Shown here: positions 33,629 through 43,714 of the stretch, piece after piece
Numbering within the stretch: the first letter of the stretch is position 1
Layout: every line of letters begins with the position of its first letter
NCBI GenBank assembly: GCA_943736015.1
Contig: OX031063.1
Span: 5,127,001-5,191,000 of the forward strand
Source: Tridacna crocea
Taxonomy: Eukaryota; Mollusca; Bivalvia; Cardiida; Cardiidae
Reading direction: 5' to 3'
Length of the DNA stretch: 64,000 nucleotides
The notes under the pieces: generated by a model
Told to the model about the DNA's origin: nothing
Database searches by the model: none
What the model saw: the letters and a program-made list of their open reading frames with translations, nothing else
Translations under genes and position numbers: made by a program

Positions 33629-34188
33629 ATAGTGTTTTCTATTGCATGTACCTGGCACGAACGCAATGCGACTTGAACATATGTGTTTGTGCACATATTG
33701 TTAAAAAGCTCAAAACTATTCGCCGTACACGTAATTTTGGGGATTTAGCTATAAGCCGTCCACATAAGGATCTATTCGCCGTCCACAATGAAATTTTCGT
33801 TTTGACAAAAAATTTGCTTAATCCCTCGATTTCAGGTAAAACAGTAATAAATTTATCTGTCAACCATAATTTTACTTCATCATAATTAAAAAAATCTGGA
33901 ATTTGTGCACACTTTTTTGGAAAAAATGAAAATAAATGTCACAATACAATTTGTTTTTCGGTACCAGCTCTAAGGATTTCTAGTCGCTAAACCCTTCAAA
34001 TTTACTAATAAACAACAAATCCTACTTACGTTGGAAGCTTATTATATCCACTAACTATGCCTCGTGAATGTTTTGTAAATCCATTTGTTTTTTACGATAA
34101 AAATTGTCATTTTTTGTGAGCACTCACGTTCACATGTGGAGTACTTTCGATTCGCCGGTAATCTATTTTCGATGGTGATGACAGACGA
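33178..34188 (-). repeat. Right arm of ~1-kb inverted duplication
   Basis: This is the inverted partner of 31391-32399, ending around tgatgacagacg. No clear target duplication flanks the pair. The arrangement is either a foldback-type rearrangement, a long-TIR element, or an assembly error. The scattered mismatches argue against a simple fold-back read artefact. Confidence 0.85.
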
Positions 34189-34609
34189 TGATGACGGAGT
34201 TAAACTTTTTTATTGCGGGGATTAGGTTGAAAAAATGCTATAACCAGAAAAAAGTTATCATGGATTTGATGGAATGTATATAGTGAAAGAACTGTTGGAG
34301 AAAGGACCGAAAGAAGTGAATACACTGTGTTAAGAATTTTTGAAATGTCGGCGTGATAGGGACGATATTAGAAACAAGCCTAGAACTGGGAAATCAAAAA
34401 TACATATTGAAAAATTAACAGCTGCGACACCGTTTCGGCGTTATTTGCCATGTAATAACGCAATTGCATTTTATATCTCGATGACAACACAAAAATCTGC
34501 ACTCAACCCTAAAATAATCTGCATCCGCTTTTTTACTCTAGGTATGAACTTGTTTTCTTTGATAAAGATTTGGTTATGTAAGAATCGAAATATTATTCTT
34601 TCTACCGTT
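34189..34609. other. Flank of the inverted duplication, no feature recognised
   Basis: A frame at 34340-34624 contains a basic stretch (CRRDRDDIRNKPRTGKSKI) vaguely like a transposase linker. The evidence is too weak for a call. Confidence 0.35.
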
Positions 34610-34765
34610 TCTATCGTTCAATAAACCATGTTGTGAGTTATGAGGCGCAATAAATAAACCTCTCGGGTTATCGCTATCGATAGAAAAGAAGATTATTTCT
34701 TAATTCTACCACAATTTCGTTGCATTGTGTTTATGGGGCCGAATTCACGTGGCATGTTAGAATAA
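34610..34765. repeat. Repeat O fragment
   Basis: gttcaataaaccatgttgtg with gttatgaggcgcaataaata, then gaattcacgtggcatgttag. The middle is deleted. Confidence 0.65.
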
Positions 34766-34880
34766 TCAGATCTACACTGTCCAATAAGAAGATATTTTTT
34801 TCCCAAAACATAACTTTGAAATAACAATATTTGGGGTGCTAATTAGGAATTTATAAAAAACAAACTTACATGTAAGTCAC

Positions 34881-35333
34881 TTAACACTTTAACCCGCAAG
34901 ACATTTCTATGGTATTTCTAATTGGCACTAATTAACCCATTACCACACAATCCCTACTTTTGACGCCCCTGAGAAAGTAGCCTTTTGAAAACACTGTGGG
35001 AAAAGGAGAAAATGCTGGTAACCAGCATTTTCTCCTTTTCCCACAGTGTTTTCTACCCTTACCAGAACAAATTTCTATTTTTGAGACACCTTTATTTTGT
35101 CATCTGCAAATGCTTTCAATTTGGACCTGTCTAAAATTGTCTCGTGTGGTAATGAGTTAATAGCAAGGATGAAGCCGTTTTTTTATGGGTAGATGAAACC
35201 TTTTTATAGCAAAGAAAACATTGTGACAAAAGGTGAAATTGCTCGTCACGAGCAATTTCACCTTTTGCCACAATGTTTTCCAAAGGCTCCTACAAGCAAT
35301 GCGTAGAAATGAGTATCTATGGAGTAAAGGGTG
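34881..35333. repeat. MITE-A2 copy carrying a nested MITE-A
   Basis: It has the same arms and core as 29111-29346, split by the MITE-A at 34932-35160 at a TTAA. Confidence 0.8.
34932..35160. repeat. MITE-A copy inserted inside an A2 element
   Basis: It is complete, TTAA-flanked, with centre TGGTAACCA. The bases on either side (ctaattggcac...tagcaaggatgaagccg) rejoin as in the uninterrupted A2 at 29140-29180. Confidence 0.9.
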
Positions 35334-35869
35334 AACAGGATTAGGCGTAAAGTATTGTGATCTGATACTTTGCTGAATCGACTCTGAAGTCTATTACTAG
35401 TATTACAAGATACCTTGTATAATTGCCAGTATGAATACTTAATTATGCATGTTTTTGTCCTGAAAATGTTATCATATTTGTTATAAGAATTCCTTTAAAG
35501 CATTACTTCTTAATTCTTTACCAATCTGGAGCTTTTAGATGCATATTTACTCGTTTTCACGCAGTTTTGAGACTAATTTTGTCTGTTTGTAGGAAATTAT
35601 AATTATTCTTGTTTCTCCGTGCCAAATGTTGCCCCTCAACTTAGGGCTATTTCATTATCTCCCTTTTGAACACTTTCCTAACTCTGAGAATTAGAACGTT
35701 TCTTCCTTCGCAGTCTGCAGATGCTTTCAATCTAGGCTACTTTAGAACTTTTATCACACAGTTACAAGCACTGAAGATCCGTAAAAAAAGAAAAAAAAAT
35801 GCGTTTGAAAACAACATGGGAAAAGAAGAAAATGTCTTCAGCAATATATTTTACCTCTCTCTAAGCAGT

Positions 35870-36068
35870 GTCCGTATAACACCAACCATTCTTGAGAATA
35901 TTCTTAGCTTATTCTCCAAGGTTTTCTAAATTTGTAAGTAATCCACCTTCTGATTGGCTAAACCGAATGGCTTAGCCATTCAGAAGTTGTGTTACTTACA
36001 AATGTAGAAAATTCTAGAGAATAGGACAAAGAACGTTCTTAATTAAGAATGATTGGTGAATATGAGCT
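35870..36068. repeat. MITE-E copy
   Basis: Family E is ~195 bp: ends gggcccatattcaccaaaca, centre cttctgattggctaaaccga with its mirror (an inverted CCAAT pair). This copy has slightly damaged ends. Confidence 0.85.
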
Positions 36069-36378
36069 CTGATGACAGTTTGTTTTGTCAAATCTATTGT
36101 GCTGTTTCAATTTATATAAGCGTAAACGTTTGTCAACTGTTAAAGTATTAACTCATCACAACATAATTTGGAGTTCAAATGAGCTTGAGAAAGGCGCTTT
36201 TTGAAAAAAAAAAAAAATGTGGAAGAAAGAGACAATTTCCTCCTTGTCTTTCTCACAGTGTTTTATTTCATATTTTCACGAAGTTTCATTTCTCTGTTTC
36301 ATTTCTTCCTTCAACAAGTATCCTTTCTAGAGTCAAATCTATTTTACTGTCAACAGAATTAACGCTTTCATTTTAGAG

Positions 36379-36583
36379 TTAAGTCTCTACCACACAATCC
36401 CGAATATCAACAAGTCTGAGGAAGGAGCCTTTGGAAAACATTATGGGAAAAGGAGAAAATGCCGGTAACCAGCATTTTCTACCGATTCAGACAGAAATCC
36501 AATCATTTAGCCACATCTAAATTGCCGTCTGCAAATGCTTTGAATTTGGACGAGTGTAAAACTTTGTCGTTTGGTAGAGTTAA
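36379..36583. repeat. MITE-A copy, shared with the duplicated region
   Basis: The right half of the hairpin is damaged (cattttctaccgattcag). The orthologous insertion is at 48639-48892. Confidence 0.8.
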
Positions 36584-36685
36584 GACTTATCTGATAAAAA
36601 AATTAAAACAAATTTACTGCAGACCGCTATGTGATTAACTTCGTAAAGTCTAGCATTTCTCTATGACAAAAGTGGAGTTCATATC

Positions 36686-36765
36686 GTCGGTTTACTTCGA
36701 AAACCTAATAACTACAGCTTGCAACAAGCTGTAGTTACGAAGTTTTTTAAGTAAACCTACGATAT
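36686..36765. repeat. Hairpin F2 (~80 bases)
   Basis: atcgtcggtttacttcgaaa, aactacagcttgcaacaagc and mirror. It is present in the left copy of the segmental duplication but absent from the right one. Confidence 0.75.
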
Positions 36766-37262
36766 GTCTGTATAGAACTAATACAAAAGCATAAATAATT
36801 GATCATTGCATGCAAATTTACCTTTTGACACAATGATTTTAGAATTCACAAACTGCAGGGTTCAAATGTTGTATGCAGGAAGAAAAAAGGTGGAAACATA
36901 AGTCGGTGAGCGGTTGTAATATAATGCAACGGCGTTGCAGGTACTTGCTTAGTTACAGTGTTTAGTTTGGCTTGATGCCTTACTCACTAACTATATTCTT
37001 CGTCGCCTCCATTTATTCCAGATTTTGGAAGTAACACAATTTCTGATTGGATAAAACCTATAGATAAGCCAATCAGAAATACCAATACTTTGACATTTAG
37101 GATACAAACATTCGTTAAAGATTTGACAAAGAATGTTATTCCGAGCGGTTGACAAGGAAGAGAAACGGGTTGTATTTTAAATTTGTACGATTGATTTGAG
37201 TGCAGAGAGGAAAAAATATTGATCAGAAAAAGATATTGGGTATTTGACTCTGGCAAAAAATG

Positions 37263-37300
37263 GGGCATAAAAACATTGCTGATTTTTGAGACTGAAAGTC
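37263..37300 (+). pseudogene. Broken remnant of exon 1 of copy 1
   Basis: Around 37264 the sequence aligns with the start of the gene at 49656: an ATG after a run of A, then GGG CAT AAA, then TTGCTGATTTTTGAG. It lacks two bases inside codons 5-6, which shifts the frame to a stop after nine codons. Similarity ends soon after 37300. The 5' flank for several hundred bases upstream also aligns with 48640-49655. Confidence 0.6.
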
Positions 37301-38043
37301 ACTGCAAGCCATTTACACATATAATGAACTTCAGAGACAAATGTCATACAATTGGTTCAAGATTGACCTCTTTCACACCTTTGACTAAGTTATATACAGT
37401 GTAATTGCAAATGAATCAATAACAGAAAAATCTATAAACATCCCAAACCATTTGAAAAACACTCAAAACCACTTTCAGTACTATCTAAACTATTCGGAAA
37501 CCATTCCAAGCTACTCAAAAGCACGTTTGAACCACTTCTAATACATAGCACAGAGTTAAAATTGCTTCTAAAATACACAAGTCTAGAGTCATGAAACAAT
37601 GTCTTAGAAAAATCTTGGTGACTGTCAGATGAAAGAATTCTATTGAAATTGTCCTCTCTTTAATCCTATCTGCAAATTGGTGTTCGAGCTGTCTGATTCA
37701 AATTTTCTGGGTCATAGAGTATATGCCCCGTGTGTTTAGAAGGGGTTCTGTTGTTCTGTACAAAAGCGGAATCAAAACAGATACAAAATTGGTACTGTGT
37801 TTGCAGGACAATATCTCTGGATGTAGAAGATGTTCTGTTGATTTCACACTATTTATTGATCTTAAATAACGTAATCTATGTTTATTTCTTTCCATTTCGT
37901 GGTCATTTTATAAAACCAACAAGAAGTAGAAAAAAATTCATAATTAAACAAAGTTCTATCCCCCTGGCTTATGAAAGGAAATACAGAGTATTGCGTTTAA
38001 AATCCGACCAAACATATGGAAATTGTGAATTTCAAAAATCATG
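37301..38043. other. Where exons 2-3 of copy 1 would be expected; none found
   Basis: A 104-codon frame at 37730-38044 contains an acceptor-like tgtttgcag at ~37806 but no similarity to exons 2-3 of the intact gene. Confidence 0.4.
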
Positions 38044-38098
38044 ATTTACTTTTTTACCAAACGACAAAATTTAAGACTAGTCCAAATTGAAAGCATTT
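38044..38098. repeat. MITE-A, left piece interrupted by element M
   Basis: It reads ttaccaaacgacaaaattta and continues to gaaagcattt, as in the arm of family A, then breaks at element M. The next family-A bases resume at 41143. Confidence 0.7.
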
Positions 38099-38636
38099 CG
38101 CGGGTTTAACGCAAAACGGTTGTAACTCCCTTTTTTGTCAAAAATGACTTTTTTTTTACATTTTCGTCATGTAAATGCATTAATACATCATCCCTAAAAT
38201 ATTTTCGAAAAAATCCTACTATTGACAGAGAAAATCTAAAAAGTCAAAAGGTTGTATCTCGGATTCACAAATTTTCTTCAGGCAAAACGGTTGTAACTCA
38301 GTTACAACCCGAGTTACAACCGTTTTGCCTGGAAAACATTTGAAACCAATACGCAGGTTTTGATGAGTTAGTTCCACATAATGATGTCACAGAATCTGAT
38401 GACATCAAATCAATATCATGATATGATAAAATTGAAGCATCTTTATTGATGATTTCTGAGGTGTAGGAAAGCTGAAAGGAGAAACTTAAAGACACATCGA
38501 CTTTGAATTTATGATCAGATCTTTATTCATTTTCTCATGTGTAATTTTTCCCAATAAAGTAGGTAATAAAAAGAACATGGAACTTGCTTAATCATTGAAG
38601 TGCCATACACAGCTTTAAGGCCTTTCTACCAATTAG

Positions 38637-38676
38637 ATCAAGATCAGAGTGCACAAAACATGCACTCTGATCTATG
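38637..38676. repeat. G palindrome core
   Basis: gatcaagatcagagtgcaca with partial mirror, inside element M. Confidence 0.65.
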
Positions 38677-39981
38677 ATAAAAAGTGTTTACTGTTAAGAC
38701 ATTCACAAAAAATGTCTGAAAGTACAAGTATGATATTCTATGTGTGTTTGTCATGTATTTCATCAATTTTCTGATGAAAGACCATTAATTAAGCAAATTT
38801 GAGTAATATACTACAGACCTGATCTAAAAACTTTGTGAAAGAAGGAGCATTCCATTAATCTCAAGTTGCTCCTTCCACAAAATATTCTACATGTTATTTT
38901 CATGTTGTCAACTTAGATAACAGTAAAAAATGTTAAATGTGGAGACCATTTATCAGGAAAACAGTCTTTTTAAGCAAGCTAAATATAAATTCTTTAAGAT
39001 AAACAAAATTTTAGGTTGTCTTTTCACTCTTTACTATACAATACTGAGTTTTTACAACCATTAGGGAGATGGCCCTACAAGTATTTACTCCTTACTGCGC
39101 AATGTTTTGTAGCCTCCATAAGGCAAAATTTAGTTTTTGAGCCATGTTTTATATGTTATCTGAAAAAAGCTTTTAGTTGAGACCTGTCCAAAATTTTGCT
39201 GTTTGGTAAAGAATTAAAGGGTTAGAAAAATACTGTAGGAAGGGAAAATTGCTGTTTTTCAGCAATATTACCTTCACCAACAATACTTTCTAAAGCCTTC
39301 TGCCTCTGGGATGGTATTTCACCTGAAAATAGTTCCAGGTATGGAGACATTTTTAAAAAAGACTTCAGCATATCTTCTGTTTGTCAGTAACATTAAATGT
39401 GATTTATGCTGTAAATATGGAAAGTGATTAGCTGATAAAAAACAGGAATTTTTGCAGCACCAAAGAAATAAGAATTTTTCAAGGGCACATGAACAAAAGG
39501 ATAAGTCCTCGTCAAATCTAATCCTGCTGAGTCTACATGTATGTTTGTCTTCTTATTGCCTTGAACAAATGCAACTCCACAAGGAATTGAGTTATGTCTC
39601 GTTTCATAAATGGATGCTCAGCTCCATTACTTTGAAATATAAGACATGGCATCCTTTGATGGCTTTTGTTGCACCTAGAATGGGTGGGGGTGTGTGAAAT
39701 AGCCTTCTCAATTTCACATTTTTGTCAAAAGCAGAGGAAGGTATGATAGTCTTTCTTTTTTGCATTGACAATGGTTTCAATCCCACGAAACTAAAACCAG
39801 TTTTATGGTAACCATGTTGTGGTACTGTCAAAATTAAATAGATTCAATTTGAATTCAATACCTCCAGCTATACTTGCAGAAAATACAAAAATAAAGGGGA
39901 AACCATACTGCCTCCATTGAAAACACTTCAAGAAACATCCAAGTATATACCACAGATGAGTGCACAACAACGATAGGAACT

Positions 39982-40182
39982 GCAGAGAAGGCGGAAGGAC
40001 TCCGGGGATTTGCTTTATGTATTAGATTTTTAAAAAAAAACACCTGATAAGAAAGTTATTGACGAGCAAACAAATTATCCAGGGTAAAAATTTTGTTTGC
40101 TCGTCAATAACTTTTTTATCAGGAGTTGTTTAAAAAATCTAACACATCAAGCAAATCCCTGGAGTCCTTCCGCCTTCTCTGC
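39982..40182. repeat. Hairpin element N, ~93-base arms
   Basis: The sequence from gcagagaaggcggaaggact to the matching agtccttccgccttctctgc forms a long foldback, broken by a few mismatches. It lies inside element M and has only a short loop (ttatccagggtaaaaa). It could be a MITE or the source of a long hairpin RNA. Confidence 0.75.
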
Positions 40183-41142
40183 TTCAAACCAAATTCCAAT
40201 CGGTCATGTATTAACGGAATTATTGAAGATTTTCTTACCTGAAGTCGGGGAATTTTTTCAAATAACGGTCATTGTTGTTGTTGTTGTGTCACGTGATTCC
40301 CCGCCGTAAGTATGTGCTGTATGACAGGGAAGGAAAATGTCACATGCACTGCAATCCCCCGCTTTCCCTGCCCCTATGCTGTTCCAAGTACATCATTTCA
40401 AACAGATATGAAAGTTTTCAGTTTCATCTTAAGCTTCAAAGGGAGGAAATCCTCTGAAAGCAGGAAGAATCATAGTTCAGGGTGGTATCCATTATGAGGT
40501 ATTCAACTGCTTTTATCAAAGAGGGACATCATACTAGATTTCAAACCAAATTGAGGGATAGAAAATTTTTCATTTCAAAAGTAGAAATCATTAGGACATG
40601 ACTATTCAACCTTAGGTGAGGGAAAAACCAAGTTCGAAAGAAATTATCTCTTATGGGAATCAAACTCATGACCAGAATGAAAATTAGTTGGATTTATTGA
40701 GATTTTCTTAAAATTCAGAAAAATGAAATACGGTTTCTTTTGCCGTAAAGGTGGATTGTCTGTCCAAATTTGATTTAAAATAGAGAACTAAGTATTTAAA
40801 ACTAAATTTGTTATCAAAAACATATTTATCATTAAAAAAGATCTTTTAAGAGCATATAAGAGGTATTTCAATTTGAGTTACAACTGTTTTGCATGAACGT
40901 TTCTCTTCATTTTTCCAGATTTTTTCATGCAAAAGGGTTGTAACTCAAACTTTTGCAAGTATCTCATTTTGAAAAGTTTTTAACTCAGTTGTACCAATTT
41001 AATTCTAAATATGAAGGAAATAGTAAATTAAACATGGTAACACTAAAACAAAACTGCTTTTGATTAAAAATATAAATAGTTTTTTCCCTCTCCTGTAAAA
41101 TTTTGAAAAAGTGAGTTACAACCGTTTTGCGTTGAACCCGCG

Positions 41143-41215
41143 ATTTGTAGGTGGTAATCTTTCAAAAGTAAGTTCAAATCTTATTCTTACGATCAAACTC
41201 CGTAACAAAGAAACA
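41143..41215. repeat. MITE-A, piece resumed after element M (divergent)
   Basis: With one ATTT copy removed, the junction reads gcatttgtaggtggtaatc, which aligns with gcatttgcagacgacaat of intact copies. Similarity fades after about 70 bases. Confidence 0.5.
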
Positions 41216-41334
41216 AACTAACAAATGTATTGCAGAAATACAGCGACCAAGTAGAAATCGAACCTGGAAAACCCGGACAAAAGGCCAATACCATAACCAA
41301 TGACGTTAAGAAAATTCTTTTGAGCTCAGAAGTT

Positions 41335-41412
41335 AAGGTATCGGTCTTTTAAACCTCGAAAATCGAGGTTCTTGTCTGCATGGGTTTGAATGCCGCAAGA
41401 TGCTGTTTGTAT
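41335..41412 (+). mobile_element. tRNA-derived SINE fragment
   Basis: aaggtatcggtcttttaaac to gggtttgaatgccgc; it ends at the MITE-B boundary. Just upstream (41250-41310) a tRNA-like segment lies in the opposite direction (gaaatcgaacctgg). Confidence 0.55.
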
Positions 41413-41683
41413 AATTGGCGTGCAACACGCGAAAAAGTCCATTCAGACATTTGCGTAAAGTCTCGTCTCGGATCAGCCTGCGCAGTCCGCGCAGGCTAAT
41501 CCGAGACGGCACTTTACGACTTCATTAGATTTTGTGCTTCAGTAGACTTGCGAAAAACAGAAAATTACATAGAAACGGAAAGTGTCGTTTCGGATTAGTC
41601 TATGCGGACAGCGTAGCCTGATCTAATACGACACTTTACGCAAATGTCCGAATGTCCCTTTTCCAGTGTTGCTGGCCAATTAT
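41412..41683. repeat. MITE-B copy
   Basis: ataattggc...gccaattat ends mirror each other beyond the usual terminus; two palindromes. It lies just before the copy-1 TM exon. Confidence 0.88.
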
Positions 41684-41743
41684 CAGCTAAACATTTGTTG
41701 CAAACTTACATGTTCGTAACTTTTTTTCTTTCTCGTTATTTAG

Positions 41744-41836
41744 ACAAGAAGATAGTGCTATACATTCTGGTTGCTGCCATTATCATGTTGCTGGTGCCAT
41801 TAGTTGGCTTTCTTATTTTCCTTCGGTATTTCTGTG
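41744..41836 (+). pseudogene. Paralogous TM exon (copy 1 of the tandem pair)
   Basis: The exon has 93 bases between tcgttatttag and TGTG|gtaagt, phase 1 to 1. It encodes an NKK-like start and a TM helix (YILVAAIIMLLVPLVGFLIF) ending RYFC. It matches exon 4 at 59555-59635 in phase, boundaries and flanking intron. The frame is open. I call it pseudogene only because exon 1 of this copy is broken and exons 2 and 3 were not found. It could still be transcribed from another start. Confidence 0.6.
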
Positions 41837-41980
41837 GTAAGTCCTTCTACTTAGAGAAGAATCCTCTATATTCAAGGGACGAATTTATCCACGATAGTAA
41901 GCATTGGTTTCAATATAACCATGCTTTGGCAACAGGTGTTAATTGCATCTTCTTGATACATTATACCATTCGCATCTGAA

Positions 41981-42400
41981 ACTCCATTGGTCTATTAAGG
42001 GATGATGCAAATTTCGTTATCGTACACGGTTACTATAAATAGCGCCGTTGGGATTCCCTCTGCGTTATAACGACATCAGCGCATGGCGATCTTGAAAATG
42101 TAGAAGCTTTTTAATTTTATTTAGATGAGAGCTGTTGCTTAATGGCAAAAGCCCTTGGAACTTTCGGGGGACAGGGTGCCGAAGAAAAATCATTAATGAA
42201 CCTATCTGCAACGCTATCTATGTTAATTTATCCGTTATCGTTTAAAAATAATCACTGGAAGGGGCGGGGGTTAAATTTTCTTAAGTTCCTTGCACATCTT
42301 GTCTTTTTTTATCGCATACAGAGGAAATCCCCAATGTGCTATTTATAGTAATATTGGCTGATAACGAAAATTTCGTTATCCTTTGATATACCAATGGAGT
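41981..42400. mobile_element. Element V: ~420-bp element with ~80-bp imperfect TIRs
   Basis: Left end actccattggtctatta, then ATTTCGTTATC and ctataaatagcgc. The right end mirrors it: gctatttatagta, GATAACGAAAATTTCGTTAT and taccaatggagt. It lies in the intron between the copy-1 TM exon and the terminal exon. No ORF of interest. Confidence 0.7.
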
Positions 42401-42454
42401 GTCAGAAGCCTATAAATGATTGTAACGAGTTTAAGGCCGTTATTTCAGTTAAAT

Positions 42455-42600
42455 CACGGCGGCCAGTGCACCTAGCCATGCTTTCCTGGAGTTTCTATTA
42501 CCAATGCTTAGCAAAGAATTCTTCCAAAGCCACTTTCCGCTTTTGCTCATGGTTAATTTTCTCCATGCCAAAAGACCATTCTAACTCAGCAATCAATCGG
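42455..42600 (-). mobile_element. SINE fragment, central domain only
   Basis: ggcggccagtgcacctagcc, ttcctggagtttctattacc and ttcttccaaagccac (plus strand) match the domain at 12700-12780. Confidence 0.6.
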
Positions 42601-42891
42601 TTATCATAAAAAATGATTTTATGAATGTATAACCAGGTGATATCTTGCTTGGAATCGTGCCTCGCGAAGATGAATTCAGCCCTCTTTTGCCAAGGAATGC
42701 CTATTAAAAAAGTTTAAATGACTAATTTGTTTGCAAGTATTTTTTTTTTTTCACTTTTCAACAATGCAATGTCACAGGTCATTCATATTTTTTTTAAAAC
42801 GTATCGATTTCCCTGCTATTATGCGGCTGAAGCCTTGCAAATGGTTTACATGATACCTGATTACGACCAAATCAGAAAAAAAAACGAGCGA

Positions 42892-42926
42892 CTGAATGAA
42901 TGAATGAATGAATGAATGAATGAATG
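42892..42926. repeat. (GAAT)n microsatellite
   Basis: About eight gaat units, then related gaac/gaat units at 42956-42975. It lies just before the acceptor of the copy-1 terminal exon. Confidence 0.9.
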
Positions 42927-43000
42927 ATGGGTGGAATGAAGGAAGGGGGTACGGAACGAACGAACGAATGAATGAACAAATGGCATTATCATATTTTCAG

Positions 43001-43137
43001 ATATGGACATCCTCGGATGTTTTGTTTCCTGCAGCTGTACAACAGCAGACAACGAGACGTGTCAGTTTATCATGGAGAATGTAACTGATCCCTGCCAAGG
43101 AAGGATGAAGGTTGGCCCAAAGAAAATAAGGAAATAA
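43001..43137 (+). pseudogene. Terminal exon of copy 1, Cys-rich tail with stop
   Basis: After catattttcag the frame continues from 41836 (phase 1) for 45 residues and ends at TAA (43135-43137). The peptide starts DMDILGCFVSCSC, contains six cysteines and two N-glycosylation sequons (NET, NVT), and ends in a basic stretch (KKIRK). Cysteines and sequons after the TM helix suggest a lumenal or extracellular tail. The splice partner is inferred from phase and consensus only. Confidence 0.55.
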
Positions 43138-43319
43138 GTGAAGAACAGCACAAGAAAATTGCTTGATTTTTTACGAAGAAAAAAAAGCACTCGAGTGTCA
43201 GACCAAACGACTCCTTTAATTATCTAGTTCTTAGTCACTACTCTCAATGTTTTTTTTTTTTTTTTTTGGGGGGGGGAGGGGATTACAAAGTGCCTGTTGC
43301 ATGGAAATAAAGCCATCGT

Positions 43320-43372
43320 ATCGGACAATGTAGACCCAAGATCAGACTGCACATTCTGTGCAGTCTGATCTG
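43320..43372. repeat. G palindrome
   Basis: cggacaatgtagacccaaga, cagactgcac and half of the mirror. Confidence 0.75.
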
Positions 43373-43474
43373 TTTTTTTCAATGTTTTATTGACAGTCTT
43401 TGAGGACCGAAACTTTTTTTTTTAACATAAAGTGGTACATGGTGATAGTCTGTAGTTTCCAGGGCTGTATTAAT

Positions 43475-43585
43475 CTGTTAACTCATTACCAAACGACAAT
43501 ATTTTAGGCTTGTCCAAATTGAAAGAAATTGCAGACGCAAAAATAAAAGTGACTGAAAATTTGAAATTTGTGTTATGGTGAGTAG
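43475..43585. repeat. MITE-A half copy abutting LINE A
   Basis: ctcattaccaaacgacaata to ttgaaatttgtgttatggtg, then the sequence switches to LINE A. The right half is missing. Confidence 0.8.
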
Positions 43586-43714
43586 AAAAAATATACGTAA
43601 CCAATGTAGTAATCTCAACCACGACCTCTTTACAAATTACATAATACCGGACCCAGGCTGTATATGTGGACACGAAGTTGAAGATGCAGATCATTACTTT
43701 TTTCATTGCACTCG
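43586..43714 (+). mobile_element. LINE A fragment, zinc-knuckle region of RT ORF (left part)
   Basis: One frame reads NQCSNLNHDLFTNYIIPDPG then CICGHEVEDADHYFFHC. This is the C-terminal Cys/His motif typical of the non-LTR reverse transcriptase ORF. It is 5' truncated directly against a half MITE-A copy. It breaks off near 43714 where LINE B is inserted and resumes after 45675. Confidence 0.65.

Larger units (their letters stand above)
36379..37300 (+). repeat. Segmental duplication, left copy (pairs with 48639-49693)
   Basis: Starting from a shared MITE-A insertion (36379-36583 and 48639-48892), the two regions align in order: a ctgcag site, a cttcgtaaagtctag block, an aaaag motif, a ctgcagggt block, the tcggtgagcggt-type block, the CCAAT hairpin and the start codon. 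Differences include an extra hairpin F2 in this copy and a G palindrome with flank in the other. Shared and private insertions therefore give a relative order of events. Confidence 0.65.
38099..41142. mobile_element. Element M: 3.04-kb TIR element with ATTT target duplication
   Basis: It is bounded by ~30-bp TIRs starting CGCGGGTTYAACGCAAAACG and continuing GTTGTAACTC, with one mismatch. ATTT occurs directly on both sides (38095-38098 and 41143-41146). The motif GTTGTAACTC (or GAGTTACAAC) recurs inside: a hairpin at 38282-38330, then near 40878 and 40928. It carries a nested hairpin (N) and degenerate MITE-A copies. No transposase ORF was recognised, so it is probably non-autonomous. It is inserted inside a MITE-A copy. 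Confidence 0.75.

Noticed and set aside
34340..34624. Possible transposase fragment (basic linker-like stretch)
   Set aside because: Only a short basic motif, with no catalytic or DNA-binding pattern that I can confirm.
37730..38044. 104-codon ORF as exon 2 of copy 1
   Set aside because: An acceptor-like tgtttgcag exists, but the translation does not align with exon 2 of the intact copy and there is no donor in phase.
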